In this document: piece after piece, positions 52,657-62,700 of the stretch
Position numbering within the stretch: position 1 is the stretch's first letter
How the letters are laid out: every line of letters begins with the position of its first letter
Assembly (NCBI RefSeq): GCF_004322395.1
Contig: NZ_SCTW01000121.1
Location: 1 to 63,793 of the forward strand
Source of the DNA: Methylobacter sp.
Lineage (GTDB): Bacteria; Pseudomonadota; Gammaproteobacteria; Methylococcales; Methylomonadaceae
Reading direction: 5' to 3'
DNA: 63,793 nt
Made by a program: the position numbers and the translations under genes
The notes under the pieces: generated by a model
The model's input: only the letters and a program-made list of their open reading frames with translations
Database searches by the model: none
Told to the model about the DNA's origin: nothing

Positions 52657-54308
52657 TCAGATTATGGTTTAAAAGCGGAACTCCTTGGGTTTGGCTAAAC
52701 GCAGCGGCGGTCAGTACTTGCCTTATTATGGTGATCGGTGTGCTGGGCTTGATAGTAGTGCGAGGGGCCGGGCACTTCTGGCCCGCCCAAGTGGTACAGT
52801 TCGGCTACCAGGAACCGGGCAGGGAATTTCAGACTATCATCGGCGAGCATGTCGATACCAGCATTACGCCGGCCGCGATGGCCAAATCAACCGGTCATAT
52901 CATGTCCGATGATGAAGATACCTTGGTGCAGTACTTGATTAAAACCGGCAACCGCGACATTACCGGCACCGATTTCCGCTGGATATTGGAGCGCAATATT
53001 AAGCAGCAACAATCGCCGGCTGAATTGATGGTGGTAGAAAGACGCGAATGGGGTAACTTTTACGGCCAATTGCTTGCGGTTAAAGAAAACGGCAAGATTA
53101 TCGCGGAAGGCGATCAAGCTTGGCCTACCGTTCAGACCAGAATCGATCAGGCTTTAGCAGTTTTTGAAGAAATTGCCCACCTGGAAAAAAAGGAAGTGGG
53201 CGCGATCAACTACAGCTTGGAAAAATTAAGACTGGAACAAAAGAAGCTGCAATTGGAAAACCGCTGGGACTCAGCAGCCGAGCAGCGGGTCGCCGCCGAG
53301 AAAGCAGAATTGGAAATCGACTATAAAGAATATCAAACGCAGTTAATTGAGCTGTATCGCCAAATCAGACGGGATAGCTTGGTCGCAAAGACAGAAACCG
53401 GTAACGAAGTTGAAATCCCCTTGGCAAAAGTAGTCAGGATTTACCAACCGAACACGATGAGCCTGTTTGATAAAATCGGCCATTACGGCATCAAGATGAT
53501 TGAGTTTTTAAGCGATGAACCGCGCGAAGCCAATACCGAAGGCGGAATTTTCCCGGCCATATTCGGTACGGTGATGATGGTGATCATGATGTCGATTATC
53601 GTGACCCCGTTTGGCGTCATTGCGGCAGTATATTTGCGCGAATATGCCAAACAGGGTTTCATCACCCGCCTGATCAGGATTGCGGTCAATAATCTGGCGG
53701 GCGTTCCTTCTATTGTTTACGGGGTATTCGGCCTGGGCTTTTTTGTCTATATCCTGGGCGGCAACATCGACCGGCTGTTCTTTCCAGAGTCCGCCCCTGC
53801 GCCAGTCTACGGTACGCCCGGTCTGGTATGGGCATCCATCACGCTTGCTCTGCTTACTTTACCGGTGGTTATTGTTTCAACCGAAGAAGGTTTGGCGCGT
53901 ATCCCCAAGTCTATCCGCGAAGGCAGTCTAGCCTTGGGTGCAACCAAATTCGAAACTTTATGGCTGACGGTATTGCCGATGGCCAGCCCGGCGATGATGA
54001 CCGGATTGATTCTGGCGGTGGCGCGAGCGGCCGGCGAAGTGGCTCCGTTAATGCTGGTCGGTGTGGTTAAACTTGCGCCCACGTTGCCGCTGGACGGCAA
54101 TTACCCGTTTTTGCATTTGGACAGGAAATTTATGCATTTAGGATTTCATATCTACGATGTCGGCTTTCAAAGCCCCAATGTCGAGGCGGCGAGACCCTTG
54201 GTTTATGCGACATCATTATTGTTAGTACTGGTCATTGTTGGGCTGAATTTATCGGCCATTTTAATCAGGAATCATTTGCGGGAAAAATACCGGGCACTGG
54301 AAGGTTAA
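52653..54308 (+). CDS. pstA: Phosphate ABC transporter permease PstA (long form)
   Basis: PstA permease of 551 residues. A first membrane span (about 12-36) and a coiled-coil-rich periplasmic insert (about 165-260, with [13 protein letters not shown]) precede a standard six-span permease body. The coupling loop [25 protein letters not shown] and [16 protein letters not shown] are the conserved ABC signatures. It overlaps pstC by four bases and lies four bases before pstB. The long periplasmic part matches the long PstC. Confidence 0.93.
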   Translation: MIRLWFKSGTPWVWLNAAAVSTCLIMVIGVLGLIVVRGAGHFWPAQVVQFGYQEPGREFQTIIGEHVDTSITPAAMAKSTGHIMSDDEDTLVQYLIKTGNRDITGTDFRWILERNIKQQQSPAELMVVERREWGNFYGQLLAVKENGKIIAEGDQAWPTVQTRIDQALAVFEEIAHLEKKEVGAINYSLEKLRLEQKKLQLENRWDSAAEQRVAAEKAELEIDYKEYQTQLIELYRQIRRDSLVAKTETGNEVEIPLAKVVRIYQPNTMSLFDKIGHYGIKMIEFLSDEPREANTEGGIFPAIFGTVMMVIMMSIIVTPFGVIAAVYLREYAKQGFITRLIRIAVNNLAGVPSIVYGVFGLGFFVYILGGNIDRLFFPESAPAPVYGTPGLVWASITLALLTLPVVIVSTEEGLARIPKSIREGSLALGATKFETLWLTVLPMASPAMMTGLILAVARAAGEVAPLMLVGVVKLAPTLPLDGNYPFLHLDRKFMHLGFHIYDVGFQSPNVEAARPLVYATSLLLVLVIVGLNLSAILIRNHLREKYRALEG

Positions 54309-54312
54309 AGAA

Positions 54313-55146
54313 ATGACAGCACAACACACACGTACACATGCCATTGATGTAAGTTCAGTTTTACAAGGCCAGAAAAAATCGAGCGAGCCAAATGAGCCCT
54401 GCATCAAAGTTGAAAACTTAAATCTTTTCTATGCCCAAAAGCAGGCTTTGCATGACGTCAGCATGGAAATGTCCAAAAAAAAGGTAACCGCCTATATCGG
54501 CCCCAGCGGTTGCGGCAAATCAACGCTGCTACGCTGCATCAACCGCATGAACGATCTGGTGGACAATGTCACCATCGAAGGCAAGGTGCTGCTGGACAAT
54601 GAAAATATTTACGACAAGACCGTCAATGTGGCTGCGTTACGCAGACGCGTCGGCATGGTGTTTCAAAAGCCGAACCCTTTCCCGAAGTCCATTTTCGAGA
54701 ATGTCACTTACGGCCTTAGAATACAGGGCATCAACGACAAGCGGATATTGGAGGAAACGGTTGAAAACGCGTTACGCGGGGCAGCGCTTTGGGATGAAGT
54801 TAAAGACCGTCTGAACGATAATGCTTTAGGCCTGTCAGGCGGACAGCAGCAGCGTCTGGTAATTGCCAGGGCGATTGCGATAGAACCTGAAGTGCTGTTG
54901 CTGGATGAACCCGCGTCGGCGCTGGACCCTATTTCAACCTTAAAAATTGAAGAACTGATCAACGAGCTTAAAGAAAAGTACACTATAGTTATCGTAACGC
55001 ACAATATGCAGCAAGCGGCGCGGGTTTCAGACTACACCGCGTTTATGTTTATGGGCGAATTGATTGAGATGGGCACGACCAGCGAGTTGTTTACCAATCC
55101 TAGAAAAAAACAGACCGAAGATTACATTACCGGTCGGTACGGCTAA
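54313..55146 (+). CDS. pstB: Phosphate ABC transporter ATPase PstB
   Basis: ABC ATPase of 277 residues driving phosphate import. Walker [21 protein letters not shown]-loop [15 protein letters not shown], signature [16 protein letters not shown], and Walker [16 protein letters not shown] are intact. The N-terminus has about 27 extra residues ahead of the core. The gene follows pstA at four bases and precedes phoU by 13. Confidence 0.97.
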   Translation: MTAQHTRTHAIDVSSVLQGQKKSSEPNEPCIKVENLNLFYAQKQALHDVSMEMSKKKVTAYIGPSGCGKSTLLRCINRMNDLVDNVTIEGKVLLDNENIYDKTVNVAALRRRVGMVFQKPNPFPKSIFENVTYGLRIQGINDKRILEETVENALRGAALWDEVKDRLNDNALGLSGGQQQRLVIARAIAIEPEVLLLDEPASALDPISTLKIEELINELKEKYTIVIVTHNMQQAARVSDYTAFMFMGELIEMGTTSELFTNPRKKQTEDYITGRYG

Positions 55147-55159
55147 TCAGGAGCAAATA

Positions 55160-55876
55160 ATGGACAATAGCAAAATAGGACACCATATATCGGGCCAGTT
55201 TAATAAAGAACTGGAGGATGTGCGTAACAAAGTCTTAACCATGGGCGGGCTGGTTGAGCAGCAGATCGAGCTGGCGGTAACGGCCTTTTCGACCGGAGAC
55301 CTGGAAATGGCCGAGTTGGTCATCAAGCAGGACAATCAGGTCGATGCATTGGAAATGGCTATCGATCAGGAATGTATGCAGATTTTAGCGCTAAGGCAGC
55401 CTGCGGCGTTCGATTTAAGATTGTTGATTACGGTAATGAAGGTTATTAATGAGCTGGAGCGCGTCGGTGACATGGCCGAGCGTATCGCCGAAATGGCGAT
55501 ACAGTTATCCGGCGGCGACAATAGTAAGCATGACCAATATTATGAGCTGGAGCATATGGCCGAATTGGTTCAGGAAATGCTGCACGGCGCACTGGACGTC
55601 TTCGCGAGGATGAATATTGAAGACGTAGTCACCATCACTGGCTTGGATGAAAATGTCGACCGTGAATACGGCAGTATCATCCGGCAACTGATTACAAAGA
55701 TGATGGAAGATCCGAGAAATATTACCCGGATGTTGGATGTGCTGTGGATCGCCCGCTCGCTGGAAAGAATCGGCGACCATGCCTGTAACATCTGCGAGCA
55801 CCTGGTTTATATGGTCAAAGGCGAAGATGTACGGCATTTGACCCAGAAAGAATTGGAAAAGAAGATGAAAGAATAA
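55160..55876 (+). CDS. phoU: Phosphate signalling protein PhoU
   Basis: PhoU, 238 residues, two three-helix repeats. The conserved metal-site motifs (E/DxxxD) appear in repeat 1 (VINELERVGDMAERIAEMAI) and repeat 2 (WIARSLERIGDHACNICEHL). PhoU connects PstSCAB to PhoR and represses the regulon when phosphate is plentiful. The ATG at 55160 follows AGGAGC; an open frame starts further upstream inside pstB but is not needed. Last gene of the pst operon. Confidence 0.96.
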   Translation: MDNSKIGHHISGQFNKELEDVRNKVLTMGGLVEQQIELAVTAFSTGDLEMAELVIKQDNQVDALEMAIDQECMQILALRQPAAFDLRLLITVMKVINELERVGDMAERIAEMAIQLSGGDNSKHDQYYELEHMAELVQEMLHGALDVFARMNIEDVVTITGLDENVDREYGSIIRQLITKMMEDPRNITRMLDVLWIARSLERIGDHACNICEHLVYMVKGEDVRHLTQKELEKKMKE

Positions 55877-55892
55877 GAAGTTGAAGTTGGGT

Positions 55893-55946
55893 GGTAGGCC
55901 GGAATAAGCCAGTTCGAGCAGCAGCGGGAACAGGCGTTTCCGGCGC
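55893..55946. repeat. REP-like repeat, family C
   Basis: GTAGGCCGGAATAAGCC (55893) and GGCGTTTCCGGCGC (55933). Both segments also occur in the 3309-3543 element. It lies between convergent phoU and the antitoxin-like gene. Confidence 0.7.
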
Positions 55947-55952
55947 ACTGCC

Positions 55953-56138
55953 TTAACTTAAGCCCTTATACCTATCCGTAATTTCAGGAATATGAGTTTC
56001 CTCGTATTGTTCAATTAAAACACTCACTAATTCCATTAATGAAGCTAAAGGATGATTTTCGTTTTCGCCGACTACGTCAATTAGGCTATCCAGTAATTCA
56101 ACAGCTTGTTCGTAATTGTTTAATATTGTATCGCACAT
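55953..56138 (-). CDS. Antitoxin-like fragment (COG5499 N-terminal region, no DNA-binding domain)
   Basis: A 61-residue protein, last of a three-gene leftward operon. The segment NNYEQAVELLDSLID, then HPLASLMELVSVLIEQYEET and HIPEI, matches the pattern of the N-terminal half of COG5499 HigA-type antitoxins, but the stop falls where their helix-turn-helix should begin. I start at the ATG at 56138, preceded by GAAG and 14 bases after the HIRAN gene; a GTG at 56171 would overlap that gene by 20 bases. It may be the immunity partner of the kinase upstream. The family match is by eye and moderate. Confidence 0.6.
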   Translation of the reverse strand: MCDTILNNYEQAVELLDSLIDVVGENENHPLASLMELVSVLIEQYEETHIPEITDRYKGLS

Positions 56139-56151
56139 TAAACTTCGAAGA

Positions 56152-56889
56152 TCAGGCTGCAGCCACTTCACTATCTAAAAGCTGATATTCATCCCCCGTA
56201 AACAACTGAAATCCTTGCGGCAGCTTAAAAATGGCCTTACACAGCAAACGAAATTGAACTGGTGCATCATGGTTTAAACACTCTACAGTTAGTTGTACTG
56301 TAGTTTTTTCCATAACTCTACGCATATCCCGATTTAAATAACGCGGACAATACCCAATTTTGATAGCCTCTTCGGTTTCCAACACTAAAGCAAAACGATC
56401 ATGTTCGTTGCTATCTTCACACTTTAATACAATATGGTCGCCGCTTTGCAATCGTTCGATACGATCTAAGCTGGCTGGCTCAAGATGACGCAAGCCGTGA
56501 CTGAGAAAAAATAATTCCATTTCTCCTTGATCGTTGATTTCAGGATGGGGATAAACGCATAATTCATCGGTCGCTCGAATCCCGCCGGAACGAGCCAGCA
56601 ATTGCATGGGGTCATTTTCTGTAGCAGGATTCATGGCTAACCAACGTACATAATCAGGATATTCCGGGCGCGAACTATTTAGCACACGATTGGCGAATAG
56701 CGGAAATAATTCATGAGAATAGTAGTTTTTATGTAAATCCAACATCCTGCCCAAATATTTAAAACGTGGTGACGCTAACGCGCCTTGGGTATAGGCAAAT
56801 CTGTATAAACCGTTTTCCCGTGTCAATTGCCCCACAGTATGCCAAAGACGCGTCTCTGGGTCTTGCCAAGCGACATAAAGAGCCTTCAT
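56152..56889 (-). CDS. HIRAN-domain protein with HipA-N-like start
   Basis: A 245-residue protein. The first 50 residues (YVAWQDPETRLWHTVGQLTR, then FAYTQGALAS) resemble the N-terminal subdomain of HipA kinases. The C-terminal part (about 130-225) is a HIRAN domain: RHLEPASLDRIERLQSGD, ALVLETEEAIKIGYCPRYLN. HIRAN domains bind DNA 3' ends or stalled forks in Rad5/HLTF. The gene overlaps the kinase gene by four bases. Together they look like a split HipA: N-domain plus HIRAN here, kinase core upstream. Confidence 0.8.
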   Translation of the reverse strand: MKALYVAWQDPETRLWHTVGQLTRENGLYRFAYTQGALASPRFKYLGRMLDLHKNYYSHELFPLFANRVLNSSRPEYPDYVRWLAMNPATENDPMQLLARSGGIRATDELCVYPHPEINDQGEMELFFLSHGLRHLEPASLDRIERLQSGDHIVLKCEDSNEHDRFALVLETEEAIKIGYCPRYLNRDMRRVMEKTTVQLTVECLNHDAPVQFRLLCKAIFKLPQGFQLFTGDEYQLLDSEVAAA

Positions 56890-57809
56890 GGTTTTATCTC
56901 CAGTAATCTTTTTTGATTTAATTCTAATAATTTCATAGCGAATTCAATTGCCGTTTCGCTGATTTCAGACGACGGTATTTTGTTAAAGACATTTTGACAC
57001 TGTTCAGGTGAGATGTCGCCCAATCTTTGTAACCATAGTTTTGCCGATTCGGGTCTTTTAGCCGCAAATTGCCAAAAAACATTCAAAGTATGTAATGGCT
57101 TTTGCTCTGATTTATTTAAATAAATCGCTGAACGGGCTTTTTCTATATAACTGCTGATATGCCGTTCTTGGTTGCGTGTTGTTAACAGCTCTTTGCGTTT
57201 GGTATCACTTTCATTTTGTCCCATCGAAGCCGCATGATCGTACGTCGGAGCTAAATAAATTTCACCGTGGCGTATTACGGCCCAGTTTTCATGATGCCGA
57301 TCTTGATTAGCAATCCATGTATCCAGTAATAAATACCCCAAAAATACATCAACCGCATTTTGTATGACATCGCTTGGCGGTTGCCAGTTCATAGGCAATA
57401 AAATATCCGGGCTATTCAATAGAGCAACAATTCGACCAAAAGTATGATCCTGTACTTTATATCGTTGCTGTTCTGGATAGGTACTGTGAATTTCTGCTAA
57501 CAATTCATTACCCATCACCAAGCGACCATCAGGCGGAACAATCGTTTCAGAGAGAATCCCTTTTTGGTTCATCCATACAGCAAGCTCATAATGGGCATGA
57601 GGCAAACCTAATAATGTACATAACTCACAAGCAACTTTTTCTGCCCAGTTTTCGCCAGTATTCGGCCGACCAATTTTAAATAAAAAAAGCCGATTATCAA
57701 TATGTAGCCAATATTTCGTTTTATTGCCTTGTTGCTCCGGCAGTTCAGGCGCGTCATCCGCAAGCAGAATAATGGGATAAAAATCAGTCATGCAAATCTT
57801 GCTCATCAA
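56886..57809 (-). CDS. HipA-like Ser/Thr kinase
   Basis: A 307-residue HipA-C family kinase, first gene of the trio. The ATP-binding lysine is in LFLFKIGRPNTGENWAEK (Lys45), the catalytic loop is TWIANQDRHHENWAVI (Asp170, Asn175), and the metal-binding Asp191 is in APTYDHAASMG. So the active site appears intact. It lacks the usual N-terminal HipA subdomain, which may be supplied by the next gene. HipA kinases typically phosphorylate aminoacyl-tRNA synthetases and cause growth arrest, with HipB as antitoxin; no HipB-type helix-turn-helix is found here. Target unknown. Confidence 0.88.
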   Translation of the reverse strand: MMSKICMTDFYPIILLADDAPELPEQQGNKTKYWLHIDNRLFLFKIGRPNTGENWAEKVACELCTLLGLPHAHYELAVWMNQKGILSETIVPPDGRLVMGNELLAEIHSTYPEQQRYKVQDHTFGRIVALLNSPDILLPMNWQPPSDVIQNAVDVFLGYLLLDTWIANQDRHHENWAVIRHGEIYLAPTYDHAASMGQNESDTKRKELLTTRNQERHISSYIEKARSAIYLNKSEQKPLHTLNVFWQFAAKRPESAKLWLQRLGDISPEQCQNVFNKIPSSEISETAIEFAMKLLELNQKRLLEIKP

Positions 57810-57990
57810 ACCGACCTCGTTTTAAAACACATGTAGGCTGAGATTCGCACATTATCCCAAGCTGCGGACTCAGCGCGAATATTAGCGCCCTAATAATAAC
57901 AACCAAGATTATTTTTAGATTAACGTGGAATGATAACACTCTACTTTCGGCGTTATTCTTCTTGTCTTCGTGGTGGAAAAAGCATCCATT

Positions 57991-59709
57991 TCAAATCTTA
58001 AATTTATCAACCAACCCAGTAACTCTCTCTATTTTTTGCTTGACTGTCGCGATAAAGACAGCCTCCCTGGCAACCAGTTTGATACTTTCTTTGGCTCGGG
58101 TAATTGCTGTGTACAACAATTCTTTGGTTAACACAGGATTAATGGCTTCGGGTAGCACGATTAACACTTCCTCGAATTCAGAGCCCTGGCTTTTATGTAT
58201 CGTCATCGCAAAAACGGTTTCACAATGCGGCACGCGGGCTGGCAGGTATTTTTTGACACTGCCGTCGGGACGCTGGAAAAACACCATCAGTTTTCCGGTA
58301 GGGGCAGTCCCTTGTGGTTGCCCTGGTTGGTCATGCTCAAGGCCTGCCCCTACATTATCCACCATGCAAATACCAATATCGCCATTATAAAGATTCAGAG
58401 CCGGGTTGTTTTGCGTGACTATGACTGGCCGACCCGGATACCATAAGCCGGACAAATCAATCCGCTGTTGCTCGGCCAATTTTTGTTCAACCCGGTAATT
58501 GATGTCGGCAACGCTGTTTTTCCCCTGCCGGTTGGAACACAACACTTGAAAACGGCTAAATGCCTGATAAATCCGTTCAAATTCGGCTCCGGCCTTTATC
58601 AACTGCAAATACTCGGCTTGCTGCGCTGCTACATAACCGATTAAATCAGTATCAAGAAATTGCACTGTGCCGTCGCCTCCGCCGGATAAAATTTGCCAGG
58701 CGAGTTCATCCTGTTGGAGGTTGACCGCCTCGGCCAGCTCTTTTATTGCGCCACCGAAACGGTGCGATTTTTTTAACGTGTAGACGTTGTTTTGCAAGGT
58801 TTCTGCGGCGGCTAAATCAGCCAGCACCGCGCCGGATTCGACCGATGCCAGTTGATCCTTATCGCCCAGCAAGATCAGGCATGCACCGGGTTTTAACGCA
58901 TCTAGCAGTTTGCTCATCAAGGCCAGATCGACCATGGACGCTTCGTCGACCACAACCAGATCGTATACCAGCGGTTTGTCGGCATGATGCCGAAAATACG
59001 GGGAAGGCGGCATTGCGCCCAGCAGGCGATGCAAGGTAGTCACTGTTTCCGGGATGCGGCTTTTGATCGTATCCGAACACGGCAGTTTCGCTTTGCTAAA
59101 ACCTATCGATTCCTGAAGACGCATGGCGGCTTTTCCAGTCGGTGCCGCCAAAGCAATATGCAGCGGTTGTTCTGCCAGCTCCTGCAATAAGGCCAGAATT
59201 TTAACGACTGTAAATGTTTTGCCGGTTCCCGGTCCGCCGGTAATAATGCTGAACGACTGCCGGACTGCCATTTTCGCCGCCTCGCGCTGGTCGTCGGTTT
59301 CTTCACTCGCAGCAAAATAACGGTCCAGCATCGCATCGAGTTGTTCTACCGGATGTGCAACCTGAGCCATTGCCTTGATTTGCATCGCCAGCCGGTTTTC
59401 ATAATTCCAATAACGGTGCAGGTACAGGCGGTTCTGCTCGATAACCAAAGGCAGGGGATTTGCCTGGCTTTTAAGGTCTGTCTCTACCAGCCCGGAAGCA
59501 AACAGCAATGTCCGTGCTTCATCGTCTATTTGAATGCAACTATGGCCCTGGTTTTGTTCGTAAGAGACTGCCATTACGATAGCTTCGAAAGCCTGTTTTT
59601 GTATGGAATCGAAGCTGGTGTGCTGACTAAGGAAACGGGCAAAAGCTATATTCAGGCGGCTGAATAATCTTTGTTCGGTTTGTGATTCTGCGTCCAGCCC
59701 ATCTATCAC
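57991..59709 (-). CDS. recD: Exodeoxyribonuclease V alpha subunit RecD
   Basis: The 5'-3' helicase subunit of RecBCD, 572 residues (608 in E. coli). Walker A is FSIITGGPGTGKTFTVVKIL; motif II is VVDEASMVDLALMSKLL; motif III is ILLGDKDQLASVESGAVLAD; motif VI is AMTIHKSQGSEFEEVLIVLP. The N-terminal 160-residue interaction domain is present. It overlaps recB by four bases and is the end of the operon. RecC is not in the window. Confidence 0.95.
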   Translation of the reverse strand: MIDGLDAESQTEQRLFSRLNIAFARFLSQHTSFDSIQKQAFEAIVMAVSYEQNQGHSCIQIDDEARTLLFASGLVETDLKSQANPLPLVIEQNRLYLHRYWNYENRLAMQIKAMAQVAHPVEQLDAMLDRYFAASEETDDQREAAKMAVRQSFSIITGGPGTGKTFTVVKILALLQELAEQPLHIALAAPTGKAAMRLQESIGFSKAKLPCSDTIKSRIPETVTTLHRLLGAMPPSPYFRHHADKPLVYDLVVVDEASMVDLALMSKLLDALKPGACLILLGDKDQLASVESGAVLADLAAAETLQNNVYTLKKSHRFGGAIKELAEAVNLQQDELAWQILSGGGDGTVQFLDTDLIGYVAAQQAEYLQLIKAGAEFERIYQAFSRFQVLCSNRQGKNSVADINYRVEQKLAEQQRIDLSGLWYPGRPVIVTQNNPALNLYNGDIGICMVDNVGAGLEHDQPGQPQGTAPTGKLMVFFQRPDGSVKKYLPARVPHCETVFAMTIHKSQGSEFEEVLIVLPEAINPVLTKELLYTAITRAKESIKLVAREAVFIATVKQKIERVTGLVDKFKI

Positions 59710-62700
59710 GGCCTCCCTCCAAACAATGCCGCCAATGCTTCAACCCGCTCCAAGTCCGGCCTGTCCTGATAAACCCCGCTCATCGGTTGATCCGGCTGCA
59801 TGCCGCGCACGAACAGATAGCGCACGCCGCCGAAATGCGTTTCATAGTCGTAATCCGGCAAGCGCGTTTGCAAATAACGGTGCAGCACGACCGTGTAAAT
59901 CCAGTATTGCAGGCCGTAATTATGTTCGCGCATCGCATGGGTTAAGCTGTCTGGGGTGTAATCTTGCAAGCTGTTGGTTTTATAATCCATCACATAATAG
60001 CGGTTCGTTGCCGAACTTGGAAACGCGCAGACAAGATCGATAAATCCGGTTAGATAGCCGCACATTTGCTTGGCGGTCAAGGGCTGAAAAGCGGGGGTAT
60101 CGCACAAAATATCGTTAATCCGGGCAGCATCGATGGTTTGCATCGATAAATAAAACGCCATTTCCTTTAAGCACTGATTTTCCGGCAGATTCATTAAGCA
60201 AAAATTGGCATCGGCTTCAGATAGTGGCGTTGCAACCACTGCTTGTAACAATTCATCAAGTATTTCCGGCCGTTCCAGTTTCAAGCCGTAACGCTGACAA
60301 GCTTTGTCCCGTTGCGTAGCAATATCCTTGCGCTGAGATAAATAGCTGAATGCAATGTTTTCCAGCAGATCATGCACGACATTACCTGTGTGAGCCCCCC
60401 TCGGCAATTCCATTGCTATACTGCCGGGCTCGGCGATGATCGCCTGTTCTCCTGCTTTGTCTTCCGGCAACTCCGGCTCATCATGAATGCTTAATGCCGA
60501 CAAAGCCGTATAACTGCTCATTTGCCAGTTCGTGTACAGTGATCTTTTGCGTTTTTTTGTCTGCAAGTTTGTCTGCGCAATTGCTTTTTGATAGCTTCCA
60601 TTTAACTCACCCGGCACATCCAGCAACCGGTATGCGGCTTTATCTTGAAAGGCTTGCAATTTTGCTTGTTGCCCGGAAAAACCAGCGTCCGCGAGTTCAA
60701 GCAGCCAAGCCATCGCGGAGTCATTTGGCTTATTTTCTGAGCGCACATCGGCCCAAGCAATATAACAACGGTATTTGGCGCGGGTAACTGCCACGTAAAA
60801 TACCCGCAAATCTTCGGCCAGCTCTTCGTTTAATGCCAGTTCGCGCCGACGTTCAAAATCTTCCGAGCCCAGATCGATGACCGTCCGACCTTGCTCGTGA
60901 CATTTGATCATCAAATTTTCACTGTTTAACCGGTTGCTGCGCTGCCAGAGGTAAGGGCAAAATACAATGGAGTACTCCAGCCCTTTGGAGCGATGCATGG
61001 TAACGATTTTAACCGCGTCATCGTCGCTTTCAAGACGCAACTGCTGATCTTCCGCACTGCCCGATTTGGTCATTTCGCTACGTAACCAATCCAAAGTTTT
61101 ATTTATGCCCAAATGTTCATCAACCGCAGCTTGCTGGACCAGCTCGATAAGATGATACAAGTTAGTGAGCTGTCTTTCCGCCATCAGCGTTTTCGATATA
61201 TTGGCCCTGATTTTTTCCTGGGTCAGCAAACGCTGCATCATCGCCATCAATCCGGTTTGCTGCCAATCCTGAAAATAACCGAGAAAGCGCGATATCCAGC
61301 CATCCAACTCAATTTCATTATTGATCAGTCGATACAGCGTTTGACCATCCAGATCGAACCAATCCACCGTCAAGGCCTGCTTGAGCAATCCGCTATCGCC
61401 AGGATGAGCCACGGCTTGCAACAGAGTGTATAAGTCGACCGCTTCTTGCGAAGCAAAAACCGATTCTGTGCTGTTTAACACAGAAGGCACCCCAGCCAGA
61501 CGCAATGCCGCTTGATACTCTCTGGCCTGGGTGTTAGTTCTGACTAAAATGGCGATGTCTTTAGGCTGCAAGCTCCGGTTCATAGGTTGCAAACTGTATT
61601 CGCCGATCAGCAGTTCAACGATTTCATTGACAACAGCTATCCTGAGCTCATCCGCCGCCTTTCCTCCCGTCCAATATCCCGCTTTGCTGTCGCTTTCCGG
61701 TAACTGCCACAGCACCATCGGTGCCGCAGCCTGTCCTGCATAGTGCAATGCGCCATTATTTGCCGAAAAGCCGGGCGTAACATTGATAAACTCCAGGCCA
61801 TCCAACAAAAATGCCCGGTCTCTTTGAAACAAGGCATTCACGGCTTCGACCAAATCCGGATGCGATCGCCAGTTTTTGTCTAACGTAAATTGATGTTCTG
61901 CTTGTTTTTGCGCGCTCAAATACGAGTGAATATCTGCGCCGCGAAATTTATATATCGCCTGTTTGGGATCGCCGATTAAATATAAATATTGGCTGGGAGC
62001 GGCGAAAATGCTGGAAAAAATAAACCACTGACTGTCATCGGTATCTTGGAACTCATCAATCAGCGCAACTTCAAAACGCTGTTGCAATTCAGATGTCAGT
62101 AGTGCGCCTTTTTCGCTGTGCAATGCATCAGCTAAACGACTGATTAAATCGTCGAATGACATTACATTAAGCCGCTGCAAACGCTTATCCAGCTCCTCGC
62201 GCAAACTGTCCAGCAAGGTTATTCGTAATACCAGAGTGATTTGCTTGAATGCAGCCTCCAACTGATCGAAGGCCGTAGTATCGATTGCTAATTCGGCTAA
62301 ATATTCAAGCTTGCGTTCTTGGCCGGATTGGATTTTATTACTTCTGAATTTGTTGCCGTTTAAGGCATCCATCAGGCTGTTTTTAGTCAATAATGCGAGT
62401 GCCTCTAAAGCAGGTATCTGGTTGGTTTTGCCATCTAACCAATTGCTGAGTTCTGTACAATAAAACTCAAAAGTCTCGGTGTAACTGGCTTTGAATTTTT
62501 CATCGACAAAACAATTGCGCAGAACGGTTACACATTTATCCAATTGCTTTTTCGCTGAATCCGCCTGCTGCTGAAGATTTTTTAAAGCAACATCTAGGCT
62601 TTCGCAATCCGGATAAACGCTGAGTCCATTATTACTAGGGAATCCGGCAACGCTGGCAAGCAGCGCATCCGGCGTTTTAAAGTCCGCCGTTAATACTGCG

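Noticed and set aside
57955-57980. Single arm resembling the CTTCGTGGTGAA repeat end before recD stop
   Set aside because: Short, imperfect match with no partner arm nearby.
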